Assembly: GCA_016795145.1 (NCBI GenBank)
Contig: JAEUII010000447.1
Span: forward strand, 1-49,632
From: Planctomycetaceae bacterium
Lineage (GTDB): Bacteria; Planctomycetota; Planctomycetia; Planctomycetales; Planctomycetaceae
Length of the DNA: 49,632 bases
Reading direction: 5' to 3'
Both the position numbers and the translations under genes were made by a program. Numbering within the stretch: position 1 is the stretch's first letter; each line of letters begins with the position of its first letter. The notes beneath the pieces are model-generated. The model ran no database searches and was not told the origin of the DNA. It worked only from the letters and a program-made list of their open reading frames with translations. Shown here in pieces: positions 32,832 through 42,022 of this stretch.

Positions 32832-34670
32832 ATGTCAGACGACAGCCAGACACAGCATCCGACGCGACAACGAAAGGATGATTTGTCGAACGATGTGCCA
32901 GATTCCGCACACTACGTTACACCTGGAGGGGCTCCCTCACGCCCGATTCGAGCACGAGACGCAGCCAATGATTGCGGGAGAATTTCTGAGGCTCCGCAGT
33001 TGCAGTTTTCCACTGGAGTAGTGATTTCTGATCGATACCGCGTTGAGAAATCGCTGGGGCACGGGGGAATGGCGGAAGTGTATGAAGTGACGGATATGTT
33101 GAAGAATGAGAAGCGGGCGCTCAAGATAATGCGAAAGGAGCTAAGCGTCTCTGAAGAAGATCGCATCCGCTTTCTGAAAGAAAGCAACGCTGCAAAGTTG
33201 CACCACCCGCATATTGTTCAGACGATCGACATTGGTGAGTGGAAAGAGAAGAAACTGCTGTTTATTACGATGGAGCTTGTACAGGGATTCAGCCTTCGGA
33301 CACTCATGCAGGAATACCGGAAGCAGGGACGGCGTATCCCGTTGAAGCAGGCTCTCTCAATTGGTTATCAGGTGTGCAAAGCACTGGAGTACGCACATGC
33401 AGAAGGATTCATTCATTGCGACATCAAACCGGACAATGTGGTCGTAAGAGATGACGGAGGCATCACCCGTGCCTGGGTAACGGATTTCGGAATAGCACGT
33501 TTGAAGTCCGACAGTACTACTTCGCCGGCCGCTGGCGTTCTGGGCACACCGGCATACATGGCACCAGAGCAGCGAGAGTCTTCTGGAAGAACATCTGCCC
33601 TGGTAGATGTGTATAGCCTGGGGGTGACGCTCTACGAACTCATTTGCGGACAGTTACCTGTGAATGTCGAAGAACGACCAGTTGAGTTGCAGGAACTGCC
33701 AGAGGAAGTCGCAACTGTGCTTTGCTTGGCGATGGAAAAAAACGTTGCAAGACGCACTGAGAGTGTGGCCATTCTTCGAGGACAAATCGGCAAACTACTC
33801 GCAGATTCAGGGTATCTACTCGCTGACGTGTTTTGTCATACGCACCAATTCGAGCCCTTAAACTCTAGCGAGTTGGTATTCGAATTGTTGCCACCACGAA
33901 CTCCGCTGACCGGGATGCAGCAGATACCTGAGCACATCAGGCTTCTTGACGGAAGTCTCCAGCAGTTGCGGGAAGCGATTTCGCTGATTGAGGCCGGCAC
34001 GCATCCATTGATGATCAGATATGCTGAATTGCTCAAGGGGCACTCGGAAAAGTGTGACTTGCTGGAGAAGCGACTGGAGCAAAGTCGTCCGAAGAATTTG
34101 TCGAACGCCACGGAAGGCAAGATGTGGCAGATGATAAAAAATGGAACGACGAAGCCCAGCGAGTTCCTTCGAGCATGCGAAGGTGAGAAGGACTCTGAGG
34201 TCCTGGAATTTGCCCAAGGACTTATGTCACTGCTGGAGCACCAGACACAACGTGCAGTTTTTGAGGAAGAGTTTACGCGAAACAAGACGACTGAGTTAGA
34301 GAGACTGAAATGTGAGGAGCAGAGTGTGGCCCAACAACTAAAAGAGGCCCGTCTTCAGGATTTACAACAGAGTGTATCTGATTTTCTGGCGCGTTACCAG
34401 AATACGACACGCTTCCCATATGCAGAATGGGGCCAGTTTCTGGAGAAGATTCTGGACAGTCGCCGATATGGCATGAGCGCGCTTGAGATGACGGCCGTTG
34501 CAGATGCTATGTTCTCGGAAAGGCAGAAGAATCAGGGGAATGGAGAGATACTGGTGGCTAAATCGCAAGACGACGCCTCCCATCATGATCGTCGTTGGTC
34601 GATTGTGCTCTTCACTTTCGCTGCAGTCCTGCTCTTGCTGACTTTGATGGTGTTCCTTGAGAGTCGCTGA
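32832..34670 (+). CDS. Ser/Thr protein kinase with helical stalk and C-terminal membrane anchor
   Basis: A 612-residue kinase. A disordered N-terminus (1-60) precedes the kinase domain (about 66-330), with GHGGMA loop (76-81), Lys98, HCD 195-197, DFG 218-220 and APE 244-246. The region 360-585 is helical and partly coiled coil, and one transmembrane helix lies close to the C-terminus (about 588-608). The whole protein is therefore cytoplasmic apart from a very short tail, unlike typical PASTA-type kinases with outside sensors. It ends only 10 bases from the convergent large GTPase gene. Its input probably comes from other cytoplasmic proteins of the island. Confidence 0.88.
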   Translation: MSDDSQTQHPTRQRKDDLSNDVPDSAHYVTPGGAPSRPIRARDAANDCGRISEAPQLQFSTGVVISDRYRVEKSLGHGGMAEVYEVTDMLKNEKRALKIMRKELSVSEEDRIRFLKESNAAKLHHPHIVQTIDIGEWKEKKLLFITMELVQGFSLRTLMQEYRKQGRRIPLKQALSIGYQVCKALEYAHAEGFIHCDIKPDNVVVRDDGGITRAWVTDFGIARLKSDSTTSPAAGVLGTPAYMAPEQRESSGRTSALVDVYSLGVTLYELICGQLPVNVEERPVELQELPEEVATVLCLAMEKNVARRTESVAILRGQIGKLLADSGYLLADVFCHTHQFEPLNSSELVFELLPPRTPLTGMQQIPEHIRLLDGSLQQLREAISLIEAGTHPLMIRYAELLKGHSEKCDLLEKRLEQSRPKNLSNATEGKMWQMIKNGTTKPSEFLRACEGEKDSEVLEFAQGLMSLLEHQTQRAVFEEEFTRNKTTELERLKCEEQSVAQQLKEARLQDLQQSVSDFLARYQNTTRFPYAEWGQFLEKILDSRRYGMSALEMTAVADAMFSERQKNQGNGEILVAKSQDDASHHDRRWSIVLFTFAAVLLLLTLMVFLESR

Positions 34671-34680
34671 TATTTGCTTT

Positions 34681-37305
34681 TCACTTACGTTTGCCAATTG
34701 CTACATCGTCGGTAGATGGAAATGCATCTTTGAACGCAAGCAGTAGTGGCAGCAGAAACGTGTATTCAACGAGTAGCGAATTCGGCAGTTCTCCGAGCGC
34801 CTGGGGTTTCCGTTCATTTCCGGCTGCTGCAAAGACCGGAGATCGTCCCAGCGCAGAAACGGGCAGGAAATAGCACTGATCAAATCGCTCGCGAATAAAC
34901 TGCACGACGCCGTCCTGAATTCGCGAGCTAAAGGTCTTCCTTACGGCTGGTGGTGGATCCCCATCAAGCATCTCGGCCATGTTGCGAAAGGCCTCCCGAG
35001 TCATTTCGGAGAGTAGCTGGCAGAATCTAATTTGGTGCGAAATATGTTCCGAAACGTTGTGTCCGGCCGGCGGAATCTTGTATTTAGCAAACAGCTCTAC
35101 AAGGTGTTTGTTATTCCAGTCGATGCCAACACAACCCGCACTCTGGTAGTTGGCAAATGATTCTGGCGACTCTTTGTCAAAAGAATGTCCCCTTACCAGG
35201 ATTCCAGCTCTGCGGAGTTCATCCATAAGTCGGCTCAGAATGTACTTCTGCTGCTCCGCCGATTCGGATACGAGCAAATCCGCTTTCGGGAAGACACACA
35301 GGAAGGGCAGCTGCCGGAGTTTCTCGGAGCCTCGCTCAGAAGCCAGCATGTCACAAAGGCGACTTAGCAACACTCGCTGGTCAACACGTGTTCCCTGCCG
35401 TTGTTCTCTCACCTTTTCGACATCATCGGCCAGCTTTGTTGCCTTTTCAAAGGTGCTACCAGCACTGGACACGTCTGATAGAAATGCGTCATCACACCAC
35501 ATGTCATACAGAAACACTATCGCATTCGCATGTCGAAGAATTCGACGGAGTTCTGAGTCAGAACCGTCCCCAGAGATTAGTGAGTAGACCGTTTCTCCTG
35601 GAACGTCAAGGACAGAGAGTCTAAGTCGATGGTTCGAGTCCTTTCCGATCAGGGAGGCGTCCCAGTTGACCGCGAAGTTGATGTCAGTAGGGTCTTTGAC
35701 TCTTCCTTTCTTGACATCATCGCGCATAGATTCCATCTTGAACAGGGAGTCTGCGTCAATCGGACAGAGATCGATGCCGAGTGCCTCACTGAGCTTCCAT
35801 AACCGAGCTAGCGCTGTCTCAAAAGCACACGTCTTACCAGAACCCATGGAGCCAAGGATAACGACGTTGAACGTCTGCTGGTCTGTCAACTGGTAGTTAC
35901 ACCTCAGATATCGGACCTTTGGCTGACCGTGTTCTGCAAGCTTGTATCGTTCTGGTGGCTTCTTCTTCCATTGTGGCATGAATTTCACGAGGAAACTCTT
36001 CCACCCCTTACCTTTAGGGGTTGGTTCCGCTTCGGTGACCAGTGTCACATGGGTGGCGACCTCATTGTTGCAATGCACTCGCACAATCTTGTCGAACTCC
36101 CTTAGCCACGATTCAACAGCAGCGTTTGGACGAACAAAGTCGAAGAGCTTCTTAAACCACGTCGGAAGGATGTCTGTGAGAACACTGTTTCGATCCTGTA
36201 GCAGAGTTCGCGAATTCAGCAGTCGCGTTAACGTTCCTTCGGAGACGGTTGTACCCTCTCGAAACGTGTGCATTTCGGTCAGAAACAGACTCTTGAAATC
36301 CTGCCCAAACTCTTCATGACTCTCCAGTTCCGACTGCACCTCCGTTGGCAGGTTTTGATATGCGTGTCCGTGTAGCACGAGCAGCACAAACCACGCTCGC
36401 TCAAGATTGTCGCGAATCTTGTGGAAATCGTCTTGAGGGACCGAAAGAGCGTTCGGGGGGGAGTCGGCGATTGACTTGGTGGTCCGCAGTTCTACGCAAC
36501 GTTCAAGGAACTCGTAATGCAGTGCAAGCGCCGGTCGGATCTTTCCAACAATCTTCCTAATCAACTTTGCGTGTCGCTTCAGGCCGTCTGCCTGTAGAAA
36601 CTCTCGGACATGTGTCTGCTCACGCACCAACTCCATAAGGAGTCCATTTGACCGTCGTTCAAGCCCTATTCCGAGCAGTCCACGTGCCAATCGTTCGACA
36701 AGTTCGGTCGAAGCGTTTGAGGGGTCCGGGAGCCTGCCATCGAGATCTTGAAAATTCACAATGAAATCATGTGTGTCGATCTCCAGCTGAAAAAAATCGG
36801 ACCAGACCTGCGCTGCGACCCTTCCGTTAGTGTCGCCCTTGTCAATCCGTAGGAACTCCCCGTACGGCGAGAGCATGTCTCCAATCTTCTTCGCGGTCTG
36901 TTTGCTTCGAATTCTCTCGAACATGATCTCAGCGACGGTGCCCCGCTCCAGGCGATCAAGCACGTCCTTGCTTAGTTTGCCATCTGGCGCAACAAGCTGA
37001 ACATCCTTGCGTGTAGCCTCTGTGATCAGTCCTTCGTCGATCAGAAAAAGCAACTCCTCCCGGGCATATGGCGATCCGCCGATGTCATGCAGGGTCAGCT
37101 CCGTCAATCGCCCGGCAAGGAACGCGTCCATTCCTCTCGTGAAGTTTCGAAGGTCTACAAGGAGCCCATTGAGATAGCTTCGCGCACGGTTGTCAAACTG
37201 CAGGACAAAGCTGGCCGGGTCCTTAATTCCCACGGATGCTCCACAAGCCGGGCATGTGACAGTTTGCTTCGACTTGAATTTTTGTATTGGGGTATTGGTC
37301 GACAT
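34681..37305 (-). CDS. Large zinc-ribbon GTPase
   Basis: An 874-residue protein. A CPAC motif near residue 18 marks a small N-terminal zinc-binding site (only one clear Cys pair is visible). A long helical region without recognisable domains runs to about 470. The GTPase domain then begins with NVVILGSMGSGKT (P-loop about 485-492). It has LDVPGE at the G3 position and PKAD in VFPKADLL in place of NKxD, so guanine preference is likely but not certain. The C-terminal 130 residues are helical. It is the last gene of a minus-strand set after PIN-kinase, vWA and PP2C genes, which suggests it is the NTPase this triad controls. The true start is ATG 37305 (or 37311), with AGGA upstream; the longer frame to 37377 lacks support. 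Confidence 0.8.
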   Translation of the reverse strand: MSTNTPIQKFKSKQTVTCPACGASVGIKDPASFVLQFDNRARSYLNGLLVDLRNFTRGMDAFLAGRLTELTLHDIGGSPYAREELLFLIDEGLITEATRKDVQLVAPDGKLSKDVLDRLERGTVAEIMFERIRSKQTAKKIGDMLSPYGEFLRIDKGDTNGRVAAQVWSDFFQLEIDTHDFIVNFQDLDGRLPDPSNASTELVERLARGLLGIGLERRSNGLLMELVREQTHVREFLQADGLKRHAKLIRKIVGKIRPALALHYEFLERCVELRTTKSIADSPPNALSVPQDDFHKIRDNLERAWFVLLVLHGHAYQNLPTEVQSELESHEEFGQDFKSLFLTEMHTFREGTTVSEGTLTRLLNSRTLLQDRNSVLTDILPTWFKKLFDFVRPNAAVESWLREFDKIVRVHCNNEVATHVTLVTEAEPTPKGKGWKSFLVKFMPQWKKKPPERYKLAEHGQPKVRYLRCNYQLTDQQTFNVVILGSMGSGKTCAFETALARLWKLSEALGIDLCPIDADSLFKMESMRDDVKKGRVKDPTDINFAVNWDASLIGKDSNHRLRLSVLDVPGETVYSLISGDGSDSELRRILRHANAIVFLYDMWCDDAFLSDVSSAGSTFEKATKLADDVEKVREQRQGTRVDQRVLLSRLCDMLASERGSEKLRQLPFLCVFPKADLLVSESAEQQKYILSRLMDELRRAGILVRGHSFDKESPESFANYQSAGCVGIDWNNKHLVELFAKYKIPPAGHNVSEHISHQIRFCQLLSEMTREAFRNMAEMLDGDPPPAVRKTFSSRIQDGVVQFIRERFDQCYFLPVSALGRSPVFAAAGNERKPQALGELPNSLLVEYTFLLPLLLAFKDAFPSTDDVAIGKRK

Positions 37306-37560
37306 GTGCATGCTTCCTGGGAGAATTGGTATCGCCCCTTTAGCAGACGAGAAAGCCGATAATTTCAGCAGCTGCAAGTCTACTGCAGATTACGCGAACG
37401 GTATGGTGACATATACGTTTGGGGTGACACTAACCCTGATCACCGGGTGTGGCCAGAACTTCCGCAGAAATTCGCGGTTTCATCGCAAAGATTGGAGTGA
37501 AATTCACAAAACGGTCGCCCGCAGTGGTCCGAAATCACCGCATTGGGATTCTCTTTTCGG

Positions 37561-38352
37561 TCAGACTATCGGTCGTCTGGAAATGTGACGCCCGTGGGCA
37601 ATGGTCTGTAGCAGTGCGATTGAGCAGTCATCGCTGGAGCGAGGTATGATCATGTTCTCCAGAAACGAACTCAGGGCGATTTGCGAACGTCGTGGTGTTG
37701 CTGTTCGAACGTCTTCCAGTAGCGATTGGGCCGCACGTGCCACGGTTCCGCTGGAGCGACGATAGAGGAACGGCCATGCACCATCCGTTGCAAGCAACCA
37801 TCCGGGCAGTGACTCAACTGGACAGGAACCCGTGCAGACTCTGAAATGAGTGTTTGCGTCTGATGAGGTGACAAACCACGTCTGATTGGCGAATTCCCCG
37901 TTGTCAGCATCCATGAGAATCTCGGTGATTCCATTCTGCTGCATGAGGATCACGCCATCCCCCAGATTTCCACAAAGATAGCGTACCTCCCTGCGTCTGG
38001 TCTCTGCGAAAGCAAACATCAAGGTGCATGAAAGGTCCGACGGCTTGCAGCCACATAATGCTGCCTCGCTGGTCAAATGATGCTTCAGGTCAATGAGCAG
38101 CTTTGACGATCCGGCATCTGGTTCCTCGAACATCGCAGCAAATTCCCTGCGGACGTAGCGGGCTGTCCACTCGGTCGTGATTCGGGCCCCGATGTGTGAG
38201 GCAACGCAGGAACCCGCTCCATCGGCCACACATACGCCAGATAGGTACGAGGAACGCTCTTCGAAGACGGCATCCTGACATGGAGTGTTCTCTGTCCGAT
38301 GGCTTTGGCCACGAACAGAAGCAGCGGCGACTCGTAGCTTCGTATCTTTCAT
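37561..38352 (-). CDS. PP2C-family Ser/Thr phosphatase
   Basis: A 263-residue soluble phosphatase. Metal-binding aspartates are visible in PCQDAVF (about 25) and VADGAGS (about 41), with a GNLGDG segment in the middle and a late DD near the C-terminus (SSDDCS). This is the short PP2C type seen in TerY-P-like triads. Its ATG overlaps the TGA stop of the vWA gene by one base (TGATG), so the two are translationally coupled and probably made in equal amounts. It should reverse phosphorylation by the adjacent kinase-like protein, possibly on the vWA protein or the GTPase. Confidence 0.86.
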   Translation of the reverse strand: MKDTKLRVAAASVRGQSHRTENTPCQDAVFEERSSYLSGVCVADGAGSCVASHIGARITTEWTARYVRREFAAMFEEPDAGSSKLLIDLKHHLTSEAALCGCKPSDLSCTLMFAFAETRRREVRYLCGNLGDGVILMQQNGITEILMDADNGEFANQTWFVTSSDANTHFRVCTGSCPVESLPGWLLATDGAWPFLYRRSSGTVARAAQSLLEDVRTATPRRSQIALSSFLENMIIPRSSDDCSIALLQTIAHGRHISRRPIV

Positions 38353-39137
38353 CAGATGCTCCCTGCCGGCACGATATTCTGGCGAAGTGCAGCGATCATC
38401 TTCTTGAGATTCACTGACTCGTTGCCGCCAGCTGTTGAACGCGACTGTTGAATGGCGCTTTGGCTGAGAAATCGGAACAGCGCGACCAGATTCACCCCGT
38501 CGATTCGCAGCAGTTCCTGATCCGGCGAGAAGTCTCTGAGAGCACCCGCTTCCTTTTCGTCACCGATCAGAAATGGGAGGCTAATGAGCTTGCCCTTTTG
38601 CATCCTCTGCTGAACATGGCGTGCTTGTTCGCTGCACACCTCTTTATCCGTGGCTTCACCATCGGTCAGGATGATCAACTGCGGCTGGTAGTAGCTAATG
38701 GAATACTCGCTATAGTCCTCCTTTCTGCGATCAAGCATTTGCAGTCCGGTTTTCACTGCGAGTCCCAGTCTTGTGCCATCACCCATAGCGTTGAACTGCA
38801 GAGACTTAAGACCCGTGTCTACGGGCCCGAAATCACGTTCAATTGCGACCTTATTGGAAAAGGTGACAATGGCGATCTCTACGCTCGACTTTGCACGCGT
38901 GTCATTCAGAATGTCATTAATGAAGCCCTCGAATCCGCGGATCACTTCGGTGATCCGCGGTGAGCTGCCACCTTTCACCACGTCATAAATGTTCCCGTCT
39001 CGTGCCACTCGTTCTCCCGTCCGAGTTCCTCCCTGAACGACTTGCATCGAGAAACTACAGTCAATCAGAAAGCAAACGGGCAGGCGAGGTGAAGGGTCGC
39101 TATCCAGCGTCTGGTATCGATCCTGTTTGATGTTCAT
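38352..39137 (-). CDS. TerY-like von Willebrand factor A domain protein
   Basis: A 261-residue protein consisting of one vWA domain. The metal-ion-dependent adhesion site is complete in outline: DCSFS (DxSxS), a Thr in GDGTRLG and an Asp in ILTDGEATD. vWA proteins of the TerY type work with a PP2C phosphatase and a kinase with zinc ribbons in the TerY-P triad, and exactly this arrangement is present here. The start is ATG 39137, preceded by TGAGGAT; the TTG at 39161 would add eight residues and lies before the ribosome site. It probably acts as the phospho-regulated adaptor. Confidence 0.88.
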   Translation of the reverse strand: MNIKQDRYQTLDSDPSPRLPVCFLIDCSFSMQVVQGGTRTGERVARDGNIYDVVKGGSSPRITEVIRGFEGFINDILNDTRAKSSVEIAIVTFSNKVAIERDFGPVDTGLKSLQFNAMGDGTRLGLAVKTGLQMLDRRKEDYSEYSISYYQPQLIILTDGEATDKEVCSEQARHVQQRMQKGKLISLPFLIGDEKEAGALRDFSPDQELLRIDGVNLVALFRFLSQSAIQQSRSTAGGNESVNLKKMIAALRQNIVPAGSI

Positions 39138-39229
39138 TTGATTAATCCTCAGGTCAGACAAGGGCCAAGAGCAGACCCATGATCATAACGGGCCCTGAAT
39201 ACGTTATGCTCAGATAGAAAAGACCGAAC

Positions 39230-41605
39230 TTAAAGACTGGAAAGAGCATCCCAGATGCGCCGCAACAGGGAGCGAGGTTGTGGAGGCGGCGGCGTCTTCA
39301 TTGCTTGATTGTTTGACGATGCCGGCTTCTGTACAGGTGGCTCCATTGTTCCAGGCTGTGTCTGTCGCGGAGCTGGTGGGTTGTGAATTGGGCGAGACAG
39401 CGTTGGCGTCTGTTTGGAGCGGATTTCCTTGCAGCGAAAGCAGTAGATCTGGTGCGTCGGAATTGAGTCCAGCATTCGTGTGGCTGCTCCCGTGGCTGTG
39501 AAGTTCTGGGAGCACGCGGCACATCGGTACGATTTTCGCATCGTGTTGACACAGCGTTTGCATCGAACCGGTATCGACGATCTCGTTTGATTCCATTCGA
39601 AAAAGTAAGACTCGGTCCATTTCCAGTCACAGGTGTGGCATTCGAAATGCGGTGTCAATCCACCATGCTGAGGGCAAAGATCGGGAATTTGGACACCGTT
39701 TTCTTTGAGCATTCGCTCAAACCAAACAGGCAGTGAGAATACTTCCTCACAGTGAGAACAGAGACGGGATTGCCCAGGCAGACTTTCCATACGATATTTT
39801 TCTGCGCACTTACGACAGCGGAAGAACCGCATACTCTTTTTTCGCTCGATGACCTCGGCGCCAAAATACTCCTCTTTGCTGTTACACCCGGGTTCCTGGC
39901 ATTCCACGACTGCGGAAACTCCGTCGGCGCGACGAACGGGTACTCTTACCGCCTGCGGTTGAATGGCATCAGCATTTCCAATGGCATCCAGACGCCCATT
40001 TTCGATGTCGAGGAAGTAGCCGTGAAGCCTCTCGGACCATTCGGCAGCGGAGTAGATTTTCCCAAGTCGAAATGTCCCGTGGAACGCTTCCTGGAGTTTC
40101 CATGGCAGGTGCGTCCATGTTCGAAACGGCTGACCTTTGGGGGTTTTCTCTCGATCCTCTTCATCGTGGCGTCCGAGAGGATAGGGAAAGGCGCGTTCCT
40201 CCATCGCCTCCGCGATCGTCAGGTCTCCCTTTCCCGAATAGGGGTGCCGTCCGACAAACAGGATTTCGAACAGTAGAATTGCCAGAGCAAAGCGATCATG
40301 GTCCTGGCTTCGCAGGAATGTGCTGAAACTCTGCCGAGCAATCTCAGGAGGGGTATACTCTGGAACTCCGACGGGGCTTGGATATCCGTTGAATTGCCAG
40401 CTATCACAGTCAACCAGTTTGACGCGAGGCTCTCCGCCCTCTTCGAGTACCAGAACATTGGCGGGATTCAAGTCGCCGATGACCTCTCCACGATCATGGA
40501 GAATACCGATCACGTGCGCCAGATTTCGGGCAAGCAAAACCAGATGTCGCCTGGTCCAGGCTGGAAAGGTCTCTGACAACATGGCTGGACTGCACAAGGA
40601 ATCTTTCAGCGGGACTGCACCATCGACTCGTGGCATGAGAAATCCGACTGGCACACCCTGCTGATCCTGAATCAAATCGGACGGCCATGCGACCGCGCGA
40701 TTTCGGATGGCACGAGCCACCATCTTTCTAAGTTTGTCGAATCGCCATAGCCGCATATGGTTCGGGTGATAGATCTTTGCAACGACGGATGCATCTTCCT
40801 TTACGTGCAGGACTGTACCCTCACCGCCGGACATGGCGGGACCTGAAAGAGTCAGCACTTGTCCTGTGGCAGTATGCACAACCGCATCCGGTTTCGCAGG
40901 GTGCGAGTGAGACATCACGAGCGTATCGTCGAGTTCCCGTAGTTCTGTCGCGACGTCTTCAGGAAAGTCTGCCGACTCTTCCGGTTTGGAGTCGAGCTTC
41001 GCGCGGGCGTAGTTTCCCTTGACGTGATCATCAGCGCTGTCGTGTCGGATCATCCGTGCCTTGTGGATTCGGCAAGCACAGAACCGACGCTTTCGGCCGG
41101 AATAAGCAGGCGAACTCAACATCACTGCATACTGTTGCGAACACAAGTCCGCCAGTGCGCGGTCCTGTGTCAGCAGAATCACGTCATACTCCAGAAGGAG
41201 CTGCATGATGAGCGGACCAAACACGTCATCGGCTGCCTGATTCGCACTGGCGTGACCGATTGCCGTGAGCCTGACAATTCCCTGCTGATGTAGTCGGGAT
41301 AATTGAGTCACCGCCTGGACCGCCATTTCCTTTCTGCGAGGGTTGTCCGGCGGTGAGTCAAGCTCGGACATTGTTTCCAGTTCCCGCAAGACTTCTTGTG
41401 GGACAGCCAGAACCCCGATGGAAGATTGCTGCAGCAACTTCCCAGCCCAGGGGATGAGGTCCCGCTTACAAACATCGGGGAAAGACGTATGCATCAGTGT
41501 GCTGGTATCTATCAGCATTCGGACACTGGAATTCTCAGAGCTTCGACCAACCAGTCGCGCGGGATGCCATGGCTCGTTCCCGTTGTGTTCATTACTGTTT
41601 GACAT
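39230..41605 (-). CDS. PIN nuclease domain fused to atypical kinase and zinc ribbons
   Basis: A 791-residue protein. Residues about 28-180 form a PIN-type RNase domain (LIDTSTLMH with Asp33, later an LLTQDRAL segment supplying acidic residues). A kinase-like domain occupies about 245-535: lysine in VVAKIYH, GDLNPANVL in place of HRD, and DCD in place of DFG. This is the helix-rich YegI/TerY-P type of kinase rather than a Hanks kinase. The C-terminal 230 residues hold at least four Cys clusters (CRKC, CSHC, CHTC, CKRC, CAAC, CFRC), so several zinc ribbons. AGGAG precedes the start. It heads the minus-strand operon with vWA and PP2C. The PIN domain adds a possible RNA-cutting output, which is uncommon in this triad. 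Confidence 0.85.
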   Translation of the reverse strand: MSNSNEHNGNEPWHPARLVGRSSENSSVRMLIDTSTLMHTSFPDVCKRDLIPWAGKLLQQSSIGVLAVPQEVLRELETMSELDSPPDNPRRKEMAVQAVTQLSRLHQQGIVRLTAIGHASANQAADDVFGPLIMQLLLEYDVILLTQDRALADLCSQQYAVMLSSPAYSGRKRRFCACRIHKARMIRHDSADDHVKGNYARAKLDSKPEESADFPEDVATELRELDDTLVMSHSHPAKPDAVVHTATGQVLTLSGPAMSGGEGTVLHVKEDASVVAKIYHPNHMRLWRFDKLRKMVARAIRNRAVAWPSDLIQDQQGVPVGFLMPRVDGAVPLKDSLCSPAMLSETFPAWTRRHLVLLARNLAHVIGILHDRGEVIGDLNPANVLVLEEGGEPRVKLVDCDSWQFNGYPSPVGVPEYTPPEIARQSFSTFLRSQDHDRFALAILLFEILFVGRHPYSGKGDLTIAEAMEERAFPYPLGRHDEEDREKTPKGQPFRTWTHLPWKLQEAFHGTFRLGKIYSAAEWSERLHGYFLDIENGRLDAIGNADAIQPQAVRVPVRRADGVSAVVECQEPGCNSKEEYFGAEVIERKKSMRFFRCRKCAEKYRMESLPGQSRLCSHCEEVFSLPVWFERMLKENGVQIPDLCPQHGGLTPHFECHTCDWKWTESYFFEWNQTRSSIPVRCKRCVNTMRKSYRCAACSQNFTATGAATRMLDSIPTHQIYCFRCKEIRSKQTPTLSRPIHNPPAPRQTQPGTMEPPVQKPASSNNQAMKTPPPPQPRSLLRRIWDALSSL

Positions 41606-41761
41606 TGGGGACTCCTGCTCTCACTTCTCGGTGGCATCCCTGAGTCAAAGATTCACTCTTAGCCAGGGGAATTCTGCAAGCGCTTCTCCGGTACTCACTC
41701 ACAAGGACCTTTGCAGCACGACCTTACACCGGGCCGAGAAATTCATGGATTTTCCACGAAC
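41606..41761. other. Remnant sequence between truncated avd and the PIN-kinase gene
   Basis: In an intact DGR the rest of avd, the template repeat and the reverse transcriptase gene would be expected from here onwards. Instead there are only about 155 bases with no ORF, no adenine-rich template and no reverse transcriptase motif, followed by the unrelated PIN-kinase gene. A palindrome-like segment GTGGCAGCGCCGCCAC (41766-41781) marks the edge of the avd fragment. Confidence 0.55.
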
Positions 41762-41983
41762 TCAGGTGGCAGCGCCGCCACTTTGCTGGCTTAGCGGCCA
41801 GATACAGAAGTGACCTCGAACAGCATTTGCCAGAGTCAGCGACTGTTCAAAGTCCAGTGCCAGCCGTTCAAGCCTCTCCGTAAGCGTATGCCGAAAATGC
41901 TTCGGAAACCGCTTCGTGTGATTCAGCAGCCAGACATTGAAATCATGAGTCTTGACTAACAGCGGGGTATCTGAGATTTGCAT
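41762..41983 (-). pseudogene. avd: Truncated avd (DGR accessory variability determinant)
   Basis: A 73-codon frame whose first 52 or so residues match the N-terminal half of bAvd-type proteins: an opening like PLLVKTHDFNVWLL, then RFPKHFRHTLTERL and a LALDFEQSLTLA helix. These are the first two helices of the Avd four-helix bundle, with the typical K-T-x-D, RFP and L-x-ER positions. Intact Avd is about 110-125 residues. Here the similarity stops after about residue 53 and unrelated residues follow, so helices 3 and 4 are missing. It lies 130 bases after the second DGR target, on the same strand, which is the standard place for avd. Avd binds the reverse transcriptase and template RNA. No clear ribosome site is present. 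Confidence 0.75.
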
Positions 41984-41994
41984 TTTTCGCGCCA

Positions 41995-42013
41995 GCAGGG
42001 GCTCTGCCCCTGC
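41995..42013. other. Perfect GC-rich hairpin between VR2 gene and avd fragment
   Basis: GCAGGGGC and GCCCCTGC form an 8-bp perfect stem with a 3-nt loop, 10 bases beyond the end of the 264-nt DGR block. Characterised DGRs have a short GC-rich hairpin just after the IMH that promotes target recognition. This element has the right size and position, but similar motifs are also dispersed in bacterial genomes. It is absent after VR1. Confidence 0.55.
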
Positions 42014-42022
42014 ACCCCGAAA

